Of a stretch of 64,000 nucleotides of DNA, positions 49,234 through 56,737 are shown in pieces; the stretch's first letter is position 1; each line of letters begins with the position of its first letter. The translations under genes were made by a program, and so were the position numbers. The stretch is from NCBI GenBank assembly GCA_011391085.1, contig JAABRD010000015.1:1-64000 (forward strand), in the 5' to 3' direction. The stretch is from Thiotrichaceae bacterium (GTDB lineage: Bacteria > Pseudomonadota > Gammaproteobacteria > Beggiatoales > Beggiatoaceae). A model generated the notes under the pieces. The model was not told the origin of the DNA and searched no databases. It was given only the letters and a program-made list of their open reading frames with translations.

Positions 49234-49851
49234 GTGTTTGAAATCATCACAGCAGGCGGCTGGGTCATGATACCTATTACATTATGTTCCATCCTCTCCC
49301 TCGCCATTATTGGCGAACGCTTTTGGAGTCTGCAACAAAAACGGGTCGTTCCCAAAGGACTCATTCCGCAAATTTGGAAATGGGTCAAAGAAGGTCGACT
49401 AGATAAAAATAAACTCAACGCCCTGCGCAACAATTCCGCGTTAGGCAAAATCCTGGCCGCAGGTCTGGTCAACCTCCACCAGGACCGTGAAATGATGAAA
49501 GCCAGTATTGAAGAAGCCAGCGGCCAAGTCATCCATGAACTTGAACGCTATTTAAACACTTTAGCCACCATTGCTGAAATCTCCCCGTTACTGGGCCTGT
49601 TAGGTACCGTCACAGGACTGATTAGAATGTTCGCTGCCATTGGAGAAGTCGGTTTGGGCAATCCCATGGTCCTCTCCAGCGGCATGGCCGAAGCCCTTAT
49701 TACGACCGCCGCCGGCCTGTTTGTGGCGATTCCATCCTATGTCTGTTATAGATATTTTAGAGGACTGATTGACGAATTGGTCTTAATGATGGAACAAGAA
49801 GCACTCAAAATGGTTGATGTGTTACATGGACATAAAGAGGTCAACTCGTGA
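49234..49851 (+). CDS. exbB: ExbB/TolQ-type proton channel subunit
   Basis: 205 aa with a GTG start and SD (ACGAGG). Three transmembrane helices with the MotA/TolQ/ExbB signature: ITLCSILSLAIIGERFW, then ISPLLGLLGTVTGLIRMF and EALITTAAGLFVAIPSYV. With ExbD it uses the proton motive force to energise TonB, or Tol/other partners. exbD follows after a family A insertion, then lpxK, the order seen in many gammaproteobacteria. No tonB gene is present here. The TonB receptor at 43952 would be a client but is interrupted. Confidence 0.92.
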   Translation: MFEIITAGGWVMIPITLCSILSLAIIGERFWSLQQKRVVPKGLIPQIWKWVKEGRLDKNKLNALRNNSALGKILAAGLVNLHQDREMMKASIEEASGQVIHELERYLNTLATIAEISPLLGLLGTVTGLIRMFAAIGEVGLGNPMVLSSGMAEALITTAAGLFVAIPSYVCYRYFRGLIDELVLMMEQEALKMVDVLHGHKEVNS

Positions 49852-49854
49852 TAA

Positions 49855-49970
49855 TTATTGGATAATGAATAATAGAAAAATTCTGGTGGACTAGAGGCTT
49901 TAGCCGGTGATGTGCCACAATCTCCGGCTAAAGCCTCTAGTCCCGTATCCACTACCCATTATCTACCATC
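49855..49970. repeat. Family A hairpin inside the exbB-exbD interval
   Basis: GGTGGACTAGAGGCTTTAGC and complement (49884-49944) around TGATGTGCCACAATC. It is bounded by GGATAATGAATAAT and CCATTATCTACCATCC tracts that are partly inverted. Confidence 0.85.
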
Positions 49971-49982
49971 CTTATTACTTGC

Positions 49983-50462
49983 ATGAAATTTCACCGTCGC
50001 CGCCAACAAGATAACCTGCATATCAACTTAACACCACTGATTGATACGGTGTTTCTACTTCTCATCTTCTTTATGATGACCACGACCTTCAATCGGGAAT
50101 CGCAACTCAACATCGATCTTCCCCAAGCCACTGGGGATGCTTTACCTGTGGAACCTCAAGAACCCATTAGAATTATTATTGATGCCCATGGCGAATATGC
50201 CATCAATGACCATGAACATCACCTCATTGACACCAGATTAGAAACGCTTCAAAGTGCTTTGCAAGAAATGGCGGGGGGACAATCTAATCCACGTCTGCTA
50301 ATCAGTGCGGATGAGAAAGCACCGCACGGCGCGGTTATCACGGCTATGCAAGCGGCCCAAAATTTAGGCTATGTGCGCCTCAGTTTCGAAACTCGACAAA
50401 GTGTTGAACAACCATCCTTACCACCACTGTCACCTTCACTACAACCTTCACCACTACCATGA
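49983..50462 (+). CDS. exbD: ExbD/TolR-type transport protein
   Basis: 159 aa. Cytoplasmic N-terminus, one helix (about 17-37) with the conserved aspartate in LTPLIDTVFLLLIFFMM, and a periplasmic C-terminal domain with LLISADEKAPHGAVITAM. Pairs with ExbB. It ends in a Pro/Ser-rich tail. The stop overlaps lpxK as ATGA, indicating translational coupling. Confidence 0.92.
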   Translation: MKFHRRRQQDNLHINLTPLIDTVFLLLIFFMMTTTFNRESQLNIDLPQATGDALPVEPQEPIRIIIDAHGEYAINDHEHHLIDTRLETLQSALQEMAGGQSNPRLLISADEKAPHGAVITAMQAAQNLGYVRLSFETRQSVEQPSLPPLSPSLQPSPLP

Positions 50463-51460
50463 AACTCGACACCATATGGTATAGCAATCATCCTCTAGGA
50501 CTCCCCCTCGTCCCAGTCTCCTGGCTATTTTGTGCCGCGGTTAATCTCCGCAAACAGGCCTATCAACGGGGGCTATTAAAAGTTCACCAAGTCCAGGTCC
50601 CCGTCATTATCGTTGGCAACCTGACTGTCGGTGGTACGGGTAAAACTCCCTTAGTCATCTGGCTGGCCCAATTTCTTAAACAACACGGTTACAAACCAGG
50701 TATTGTCAGTCGCGGTTACAAAGGTCGTGCCCAAACGTGGCCGCAACCCGTTTATCCTAACAGCGACCCTCATCTGGTTGGCGATGAACCGATTCTCATT
50801 GCGCGACATACAGGTTGCCCCATTGCCGCCGCACCGCACCGGGTACAGGCCGTTCAACACTTGTTAGAACAGTATGATTGCAACCTGATTATTAGCGATG
50901 ATGGTCTGCAACATTATGCCCTCCATCGGAACTTAGAAATCGCCGTCATTGACGACATTCGTCGCTATGGGAATCACCGTTGCCTACCCGCCGGTCCCTT
51001 ACGCGAACCGCTAAGTCGTCTTACTCAAATTCATTTCATTGTCACCAAGGGCGCGGCCTTAGAACACGAATTTTCGATGCAATATGACTTGAAACCGCTT
51101 CATTCTTTAACCAATGATAACCTCACTCAACCCCTTTCTGCACTACGTGGTCAAACTGTTCACGCCGTCGCAGGGATTGGTCATCCGGCCCGTTTTTTCA
51201 ACCGTCTCCGGGACCACGGTTTAAAATTACGTTGCCATGAATTTCCCGATCATCACTATTATACGGCCACTGATATACAGTTTGAGGACAACCTTCCAGT
51301 TATTATGACAGAAAAAGATGCAGTCAAATGTCAACCGTTTGCAGGTCCACAACATTGGTATTTACCGATTGAAGCCCGCTTACCGAATGACTTTGGCAAA
51401 CAATTACTCGATAAACTTAACCAACTTAAGAAACTACGCTATGGACAAAAAACTGCTTGA
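50459..51460 (+). CDS. lpxK: Tetraacyldisaccharide 4'-kinase (lipid A)
   Basis: 333 aa. It phosphorylates the 4' position of the lipid A precursor at the inner membrane. N-terminal [20 protein letters not shown] is the membrane-associated helix. The P-loop is [19 protein letters not shown]. Catalytic and metal residues lie in [15 protein letters not shown] and [13 protein letters not shown]. Near the C-terminus [11 protein letters not shown] is conserved. It overlaps exbD by 4 bp and the next gene by 20 bp, so exbB-exbD-lpxK-trm112 is one operon. It confirms a Gram-negative LPS producer. Confidence 0.96.
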   Translation: MKLDTIWYSNHPLGLPLVPVSWLFCAAVNLRKQAYQRGLLKVHQVQVPVIIVGNLTVGGTGKTPLVIWLAQFLKQHGYKPGIVSRGYKGRAQTWPQPVYPNSDPHLVGDEPILIARHTGCPIAAAPHRVQAVQHLLEQYDCNLIISDDGLQHYALHRNLEIAVIDDIRRYGNHRCLPAGPLREPLSRLTQIHFIVTKGAALEHEFSMQYDLKPLHSLTNDNLTQPLSALRGQTVHAVAGIGHPARFFNRLRDHGLKLRCHEFPDHHYYTATDIQFEDNLPVIMTEKDAVKCQPFAGPQHWYLPIEARLPNDFGKQLLDKLNQLKKLRYGQKTA

Positions 51461-51629
51461 CATTTTAGTTTGCCCGGTCACCAAAGGTCCTTTGATTTAT
51501 GATAAAGTCAACCAAGAACTGCTTTGCAAGGGTTCCCGATTGGCTTATCCGATTCGAGACAGCATTCCCGTGATGTTACCCGAAGAGGCACGTCGGTTAA
51601 CTTTGGAAGAGGTTGAACAGTTGAAATAA
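51441..51629 (+). CDS. ycaR: Trm112-family small zinc-ribbon-like protein (YcaR)
   Basis: 62 aa from the ATG at 51441 within the lpxK 3' end; a longer frame is rejected. [17 protein letters not shown] and [20 protein letters not shown] are the Trm112/YcaR signature. Only C-terminal and N-terminal single cysteines are left of the zinc site, as in many bacterial YcaR proteins. Typical lpxK-ycaR-kdsB order ends here since kdsB does not follow. Confidence 0.92.
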   Translation: MDKKLLDILVCPVTKGPLIYDKVNQELLCKGSRLAYPIRDSIPVMLPEEARRLTLEEVEQLK

Positions 51630-51658
51630 GTGTACATCACCTGAGTTCACCGTAAATT

Positions 51659-51865
51659 TCAAAGTAAGGGGTTGTATCTCCACAGAAATATGGAATAATA
51701 GAAATACTCTTTCATTCTCAGTTTCCTAAGGAGATACACTCTGAAGATAACCAATTTTTTTGCGAGGTCGATGATTTCTGCCAGCTTTTCCTGCCTGGCC
51801 CTGGTTTCTAACAAATTCAGATAAAACCTGGTCATCGTCTCCAGAATCGTTTCCAGAACTGCCAA
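51659..51865 (-). pseudogene. Fragment of an Rpn-family nuclease
   Basis: Residues 10-30 of this frame (TMTRFYLNLLETRARQ) match the segment VMTMLYFDLLETRAGQ of the intact Rpn gene just upstream at 51895-52800. The rest has no counterpart. It appears to be a duplicated C-terminal scrap, possibly left by recombination. Confidence 0.5.
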
Positions 51866-51886
51866 GATTTAAATCTTGGCAGTTCT
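51855..51886. terminator. Perfect 32-bp palindrome
   Basis: AGAACTGCCAAGATTT joined directly to its reverse complement. It lies after the lpxK operon and before the stop of the minus-strand Rpn gene, so it could end transcription from either side. Confidence 0.6.
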
Positions 51887-51894
51887 TATTAACA

Positions 51895-52800
51895 CTATTT
51901 TCTAGTGCTGGTTGGCAATTCCTTCCTAAACTGGTCTAATGTGGAACAACGGATGGCATCCCGATGAAGTTTCTTCAACGTTCGTTGTTGATCAATCTGA
52001 CGAATTTGGGCAATCAATGGCCTTGGCAAATGACCAAAGCGCGTTTTCAAGACATCTACAACAACTTCCTGGGCATTGTTGATTGCCCCCATCTTGTACA
52101 TATCCTGCCCGGCCCTGGTTTCCAACAAATCAAAATATAACATAGTCATCACCTCTTGATAATTAACACTCCGAAATTGGTTGAGGATAAACAAGCCCAA
52201 CACATTCAATGCGTCTGGTTGTTCTTCCTCTGAAAATGTTTGTGTGACGACTTCGCGCCACGCTTGTCCCTTGGCGAGTAACTGTGGGTGCGATAACTTT
52301 GCAGAGACTGTGAAAGGGGCCAGGATAACCAATTTTGGGTCAATATTCAATAACTGGCGTTCTGTGTATTGACTCAAGACCACTTCACGAAAGCAATCCT
52401 GGCATTGACAACGTTTGCCGGTTCCCAAAAACGAGTTGAGTGGTAACGCGGCTTGTTGATATTTTGCCTCCGTATAAACAATTCCAGCCATGACCTGGCC
52501 GGTGTATTTTTCATTGACACAGCCTAAAAAAACTTCTGCCATGACACGTTGACGAATGAATGGATCAGGATAGCCTTGAAATTCAAGGAAAATCCGCCCC
52601 TCTTCACTTTCTAAAATAGGAAAACCTTCTATATCAGGTTTTAAGGTTTTCTCTTTTAACACAACGGCACGGAAGCGATATTTCTCGGCCTGGCTTTGGG
52701 GTAGGCCAAATAATTTTAACAGACTTGGTCCAGTGACGGTCATCACCTGAAGAAAAGCTTCATCAGTGCCCAGTCGTGGTTTATCGTGATTGATGTTCAT
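51895..52800 (-). CDS. Rpn-family PD-(D/E)XK nuclease/transposase-like protein
   Basis: 301 aa. LLKLFGLPQSQAEKYRF, KEKTLKPDIEGFPILE and IFLEFQGYPDPFIRQR contain the D...E-x-Q core of the PD-(D/E)XK fold (D near residue 54, E/Q near 73-77). This fits the Rpn recombination-promoting nuclease family that is abundant in cyanobacteria and sulfur bacteria. The C-terminus is helical (VLKTRFGHLPRPL). A cysteine cluster RCQCQDCFREV sits mid-protein. The gene at 7923-8877 is a frameshifted paralogue. Confidence 0.8.
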   Translation of the reverse strand: MNINHDKPRLGTDEAFLQVMTVTGPSLLKLFGLPQSQAEKYRFRAVVLKEKTLKPDIEGFPILESEEGRIFLEFQGYPDPFIRQRVMAEVFLGCVNEKYTGQVMAGIVYTEAKYQQAALPLNSFLGTGKRCQCQDCFREVVLSQYTERQLLNIDPKLVILAPFTVSAKLSHPQLLAKGQAWREVVTQTFSEEEQPDALNVLGLFILNQFRSVNYQEVMTMLYFDLLETRAGQDMYKMGAINNAQEVVVDVLKTRFGHLPRPLIAQIRQIDQQRTLKKLHRDAIRCSTLDQFRKELPTSTRK

Positions 52801-53006
52801 GGGATACCTCTGGAGGGGAATGGTTAAGGAAATGTCTTAAATCTTATCTCATCCCCACCCGTAAATCATCTATGACAAGGGGAAAAAGACATACGATTGC
52901 CCAAATTTTTTCAGTAAAAGGCAACAGACTCTCTACGGCATTGAGTTATACGCGATTTAAATGGTAGGTGACACTCTGGCAAAAATAATATATCATTGCA
53001 ACTATT

Positions 53007-53064
53007 CAGGAGTCCAAAGCGTCGCTTTGTCCGCCCCTGGCAAAGCGACGCTTTGGACTCCTGG
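53007..53064. repeat. Family C hairpin
   Basis: CAGGAGTCCAAAGCGTCGC and GCGACGCTTTGGACTCCTG around TTTGTCCGCCCCTGGCAAA. Upstream of the GH57 gene. Confidence 0.8.
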
Positions 53065-53136
53065 ATACGGGAATATACTATTTGTTGACAATTGCTAACT
53101 TAACCTTCTATAATTAATAAGTTCACGGAAAACCCT

Positions 53137-54840
53137 ATGCCTAATCCTCTCAAAGTCGTTCTGTACTGGCATAACCATCAACCCGCTTACCGTGATTTTG
53201 GTAGCGGACAGTATCAATTGCCCTGGGCTTATCTTCATAGCATTAAAGATTATGTAGATATGGTAGCCCATTTAGAGGCGGTGCCACAGGCCCGTGCGGT
53301 GGTAAATTTTGTGCCTATTTTGTTGGAACAGATTGATGATTATGCCCAACAAGTTCGAAATTTTTTGCAAATCGCTACCCCCCTTTCGGATCCGTTGTTA
53401 GCCGCTTTGATTTCTCAGCCACCGTATGTCTCGTTTTTGAATACCCCGCTACCTCAAGGTAGGTGTGAACGGACACAAGGAACTATTTCAAATGGCGAGA
53501 ACCGAAACAAAATCGAACTCATTGGATGTTGTTTACGTGCCCATCAAAAGATGATTCAACGGTTTTCTCCCTATCAGGAACTGTCTGAACTGGCCGCGGA
53601 AATCAAACAACATCCTCATCTTATTATGTATTTGGATGAACAATATTTTGTGGATTTGGTAGTTTGGTATCACCTCGTCTGGTTAGGAGAAACCGTGCGT
53701 CGTGCTTCTCCGTTGGTTGCTACTTTAATCAAAAAAGGACGGGGTTATACAGACGCTGACCGACGGCAGTTATTGATGTTGATAGGAGAGTTGTTAGAGA
53801 ATTTGATTCCACGTTATCGGACGTTACTGGAGAAGGGACAAATAGAGTTGTCATTCACCCCTTATGCCCATCCCATCATGCCGCTGTTATTAAATGTTCA
53901 GACGGCCCATGAAGCCTTGCCGGACCTGGCATTGCCGGACTTGGGAAGTTATGGCAAGGATGGCGAAGTCAGGGTACAATGGCATATTCAAGAAGGATTC
54001 AAGGTTTTCCAAAAATATTTTGGTCAATTACCCAAAGGGTGTTGGCCTTCCGAAGGAAGTCTAAGTGAAGCGACGGTACGGTTACTCGAAAAATATGGTA
54101 TCCGTTGGGTGGCCAGTGGTGAAACGATGTTACGGAAGAGTTTAAATAAATCAGGATTGCGTAATGAAACCACGTATCGCCCCTATCATTTGCCAAACAG
54201 TCAAGTACGTTGCTTCTTCCGGGATGACCATCTCTCGGATTTAATCGGCGTTGAATATGCCCACTGGCATCCTGAGGAAGCGATAGACAACGTGATTTGT
54301 CATTTAGAAGAAATTGCCCACACGGCCCCCTATACAGAAGCCCAGGTCGTCGCCATCATTCTGGATGGTGAAAATGCCTGGGAATTTTATCCAGAAAACG
54401 GTTATGCTTTTTTAAGAGGACTCTATGAAAGATTGACTCACCACCCCAGATTAGAGTTATCCACCTTCTCCCAGTGTCTCGAAGCCACCGCCGCAGAATT
54501 GCCTATATTGGTTGCTGGCAGTTGGGTCTATGGAACTTTTTCTACCTGGATAGGTGAACCAGAGAAGAATCGAGGGTGGGAGATGTTAAACGCGGCCAAA
54601 CAAATCTTTGATAAAGTGGCCCCGCGGTTATCTATGGAACAACGTCACCTAGCAGAACGCCAATTAGCTATTTGTGAAGGTTCAGACTGGTGCTGGTGGT
54701 TTGGGGATTACAATCCTGCGGCCACCGTGCGCGAGTTTGACCGTCTCTATCGGCTTCATTTAACCAATTTATATCTCATACTTGAGGAGTCTCCGCCTGA
54801 ATATCTAAAACACACCGGGGAGGAGGGTGGAGATGCTTGA
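53137..54840 (+). CDS. Glycoside hydrolase family 57 (alpha-amylase-type)
   Basis: 567 aa. YWHNHQPAYRD near the N-terminus is the GH57 start signature. FTPYAHPIMPLL supplies conserved residues. GCWPSEGSLSEATVRLL contains the catalytic Glu near residue 310, and IILDGENAWEFYPENG contains the acid/base Asp near 410. Family members hydrolyse or transfer alpha-1,4-glucans. The gene is followed after 24 bp by malQ, and polA and glgP lie downstream, so a glycogen-degrading role is likely. Amylase, amylopullulanase or branching activity cannot be separated by inspection. Confidence 0.9.
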   Translation: MPNPLKVVLYWHNHQPAYRDFGSGQYQLPWAYLHSIKDYVDMVAHLEAVPQARAVVNFVPILLEQIDDYAQQVRNFLQIATPLSDPLLAALISQPPYVSFLNTPLPQGRCERTQGTISNGENRNKIELIGCCLRAHQKMIQRFSPYQELSELAAEIKQHPHLIMYLDEQYFVDLVVWYHLVWLGETVRRASPLVATLIKKGRGYTDADRRQLLMLIGELLENLIPRYRTLLEKGQIELSFTPYAHPIMPLLLNVQTAHEALPDLALPDLGSYGKDGEVRVQWHIQEGFKVFQKYFGQLPKGCWPSEGSLSEATVRLLEKYGIRWVASGETMLRKSLNKSGLRNETTYRPYHLPNSQVRCFFRDDHLSDLIGVEYAHWHPEEAIDNVICHLEEIAHTAPYTEAQVVAIILDGENAWEFYPENGYAFLRGLYERLTHHPRLELSTFSQCLEATAAELPILVAGSWVYGTFSTWIGEPEKNRGWEMLNAAKQIFDKVAPRLSMEQRHLAERQLAICEGSDWCWWFGDYNPAATVREFDRLYRLHLTNLYLILEESPPEYLKHTGEEGGDA

Positions 54841-54864
54841 TGTGAAACAGGAATAAACAGAACA

Positions 54865-56352
54865 ATGAATAATACAACTCACAACTTTTTTAACCGTCGT
54901 AGGGCAGGTATTTTGCTGCATCCAACCTCCTTACCAGGCACCCCTGGCAATGGTGATTTAGGAGAACATGCGTACCGGTTTATAGATTTTCTGGCCGATA
55001 GTGGATTGACCATTTGGCAAATGTTACCTGTCAATCCTCCCCATGGGGATTTATCTCCTTACCAATGTCAATCGTCTCATGCAACTAATCCACTGTTGAT
55101 TAGTTTAGACCGGCTAGTTGGACAAGGTTGGCTAACAGAGGATGCTTCTCCACCTATGGAATTGCGAGAAGCTATCCCTTACCGTCACGCACGTTTGAAA
55201 GACGCCTATACGGGTTTTGTACAAAAAGCCAGTCATGCCGAACGAGATGCGTATGCAGAATTTATTGCGACACACGCCCATTGGTTAGAGGACTACGCCC
55301 TGTTTCGGGCCCTGAAAGAAGAACACCAAGAACATCCCTGGTGGGAATGGCCGGCGGCTTATCGTGACCGTAACCCCAAAGCCTTGGCAGAAGTGCAAAT
55401 GAAATTGGCGGCGAGAATTGAACAAACGCGCTTTGAACAATTTGTATTTTCTAACCAATGGCAAGATTTGAAACACTATGCCCAAGTAGTCGGCGTTTCC
55501 CTGTTTGGAGACATTCCCATTTTTGTGGCCGAAGACAGTGCTGACGTGTGGGCTTCTCGAGAGTATTTCTTACTCGATAAGAATGGTCGCCCAACCGTGG
55601 TGGCCGGTGTTCCACCAGATTATTTTTCGCAAACTGGTCAACGGTGGGGCAATCCTCATTATGACTGGGACAAAATGCAGAAAAACGGTTTCCGCTGGTG
55701 GAACGAACGAATTAAAACCATGCAAGAACTCTTTGATGTGGTGCGGATTGACCACTTCCGTGGCTTTGAAGCATGTTGGCAAATTCCTTCCTCTTGTCCC
55801 ACGGCGGTAGAAGGGAGATGGGTAAGAGTGCCTGGAGAAGCGTTATTTGAAACGTTACAAAAGAACACGGCCTTACCGTTGGTTGCTGAGGATTTAGGTA
55901 TTATCACAGACGAAGTGAATCGATTAAGAAATCGATTTGGTTTCCCCGGCATGAAAATCTTGCAATTTGCGTTTGACAGCAATGCCGAAAATCCGTATCT
56001 GCCACATAATCACACGCAAAACAGCGTCGTATACACAGGCACCCATGATAACAACACCACCTTGGGTTGGTTCCAAGAATTGCCGATGTCGGTGCAACAG
56101 TATGTGTGTGAATATTTACATGCCCCCCCTTATGATATGCCGTGGCCATTGATTGAATCGGCGTTTGCCTCTTGTGCGATACTGGCAGTGGTGCCCATGC
56201 AAGATATATTATCCGCAGATGGTCGTCAGCGCATGAATACACCAGGGACGACGAATGATCAGAATTGGCGGTGGCGGTTTAAGTGGGAACATTTACCGGC
56301 GGGGGTGAATGATAAGTTGCGGCATTTGGCGAAGTTTTATGGAAGGGTTTAG
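54865..56352 (+). CDS. malQ: 4-alpha-glucanotransferase (amylomaltase)
   Basis: 495 aa GH77 enzyme that transfers maltodextrin segments. N-terminal GILLHPTSLPG and GDLGEHAYRF are family-specific. The nucleophile Asp is in VRIDHFRGFE, the acid/base Glu in VAEDLGIITDEV and the third carboxylate in YTGTHDNNTTLGWF. YFSQTGQRWGNPHYDW is the conserved substrate loop. It completes glucan breakdown with GlgP. Co-transcribed with the GH57 gene. Confidence 0.96.
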   Translation: MNNTTHNFFNRRRAGILLHPTSLPGTPGNGDLGEHAYRFIDFLADSGLTIWQMLPVNPPHGDLSPYQCQSSHATNPLLISLDRLVGQGWLTEDASPPMELREAIPYRHARLKDAYTGFVQKASHAERDAYAEFIATHAHWLEDYALFRALKEEHQEHPWWEWPAAYRDRNPKALAEVQMKLAARIEQTRFEQFVFSNQWQDLKHYAQVVGVSLFGDIPIFVAEDSADVWASREYFLLDKNGRPTVVAGVPPDYFSQTGQRWGNPHYDWDKMQKNGFRWWNERIKTMQELFDVVRIDHFRGFEACWQIPSSCPTAVEGRWVRVPGEALFETLQKNTALPLVAEDLGIITDEVNRLRNRFGFPGMKILQFAFDSNAENPYLPHNHTQNSVVYTGTHDNNTTLGWFQELPMSVQQYVCEYLHAPPYDMPWPLIESAFASCAILAVVPMQDILSADGRQRMNTPGTTNDQNWRWRFKWEHLPAGVNDKLRHLAKFYGRV

Positions 56353-56737
56353 GAAACGGAAGTGAATACTTCAGGAGTCCAAAGCGAAACTTTGTAGGAA
56401 CCAAGCTACGCTTTGAACTCCTGAACTATCGTTATAACACGATCAGCTAGTCACTGATACTGCACCCCCCCACGACCTTGTTTAGCGGGCCGGGAATTAA
56501 TCCTACTTCTATAGTAATATTCCCCTCAAAACTGTACAATTTCCGCTGGAACGCAATAAGGATTATTGCGCCGTACGCCCGCTATGCTGCTTTTGAATTA
56601 CTCTCGGCGCCTCCAACAGATTTGTTTCTAAAGACAAATTTTTGGTAGTGATGCAATCTAGGTGATTTTCTTACCGCTTCACGTTCCCCCGCAGTTTTCG
56701 TAAGGCAGGCATTCCAAAAATAATTAATTTGCAAATT
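56353..56737. other. Repeat and remnant region upstream of polA
   Basis: Contains a family C hairpin (56372-56423), a TonB-receptor tail remnant (56431-56510) and an M2 end (TATAGTAATATTCCCC near 56510). An M3 end follows (GGTAGTGATGCAATC near 56646). No promoter is claimed. Confidence 0.7.
56431..56510 (-). pseudogene. Remnant of a TonB-dependent receptor 3' end
   Basis: The minus strand matches the last 65 bp or so of the receptor ending at 45922 plus about 15 bp beyond its stop: GACTAGCTG(G/A)TCGTGTTATA, ACTGATACTGCACCCCC (as complement) and GAATTAATCC. Small gaps break the frame. The similarity stops at CTTCTA, exactly where the M2 end TAGTAATATTCCC begins. Confidence 0.7.

Noticed and set aside
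54865-56352. Several frames of 60-110 codons on both strands within malQ
   Set aside because: Shadows of the malQ reading frame.
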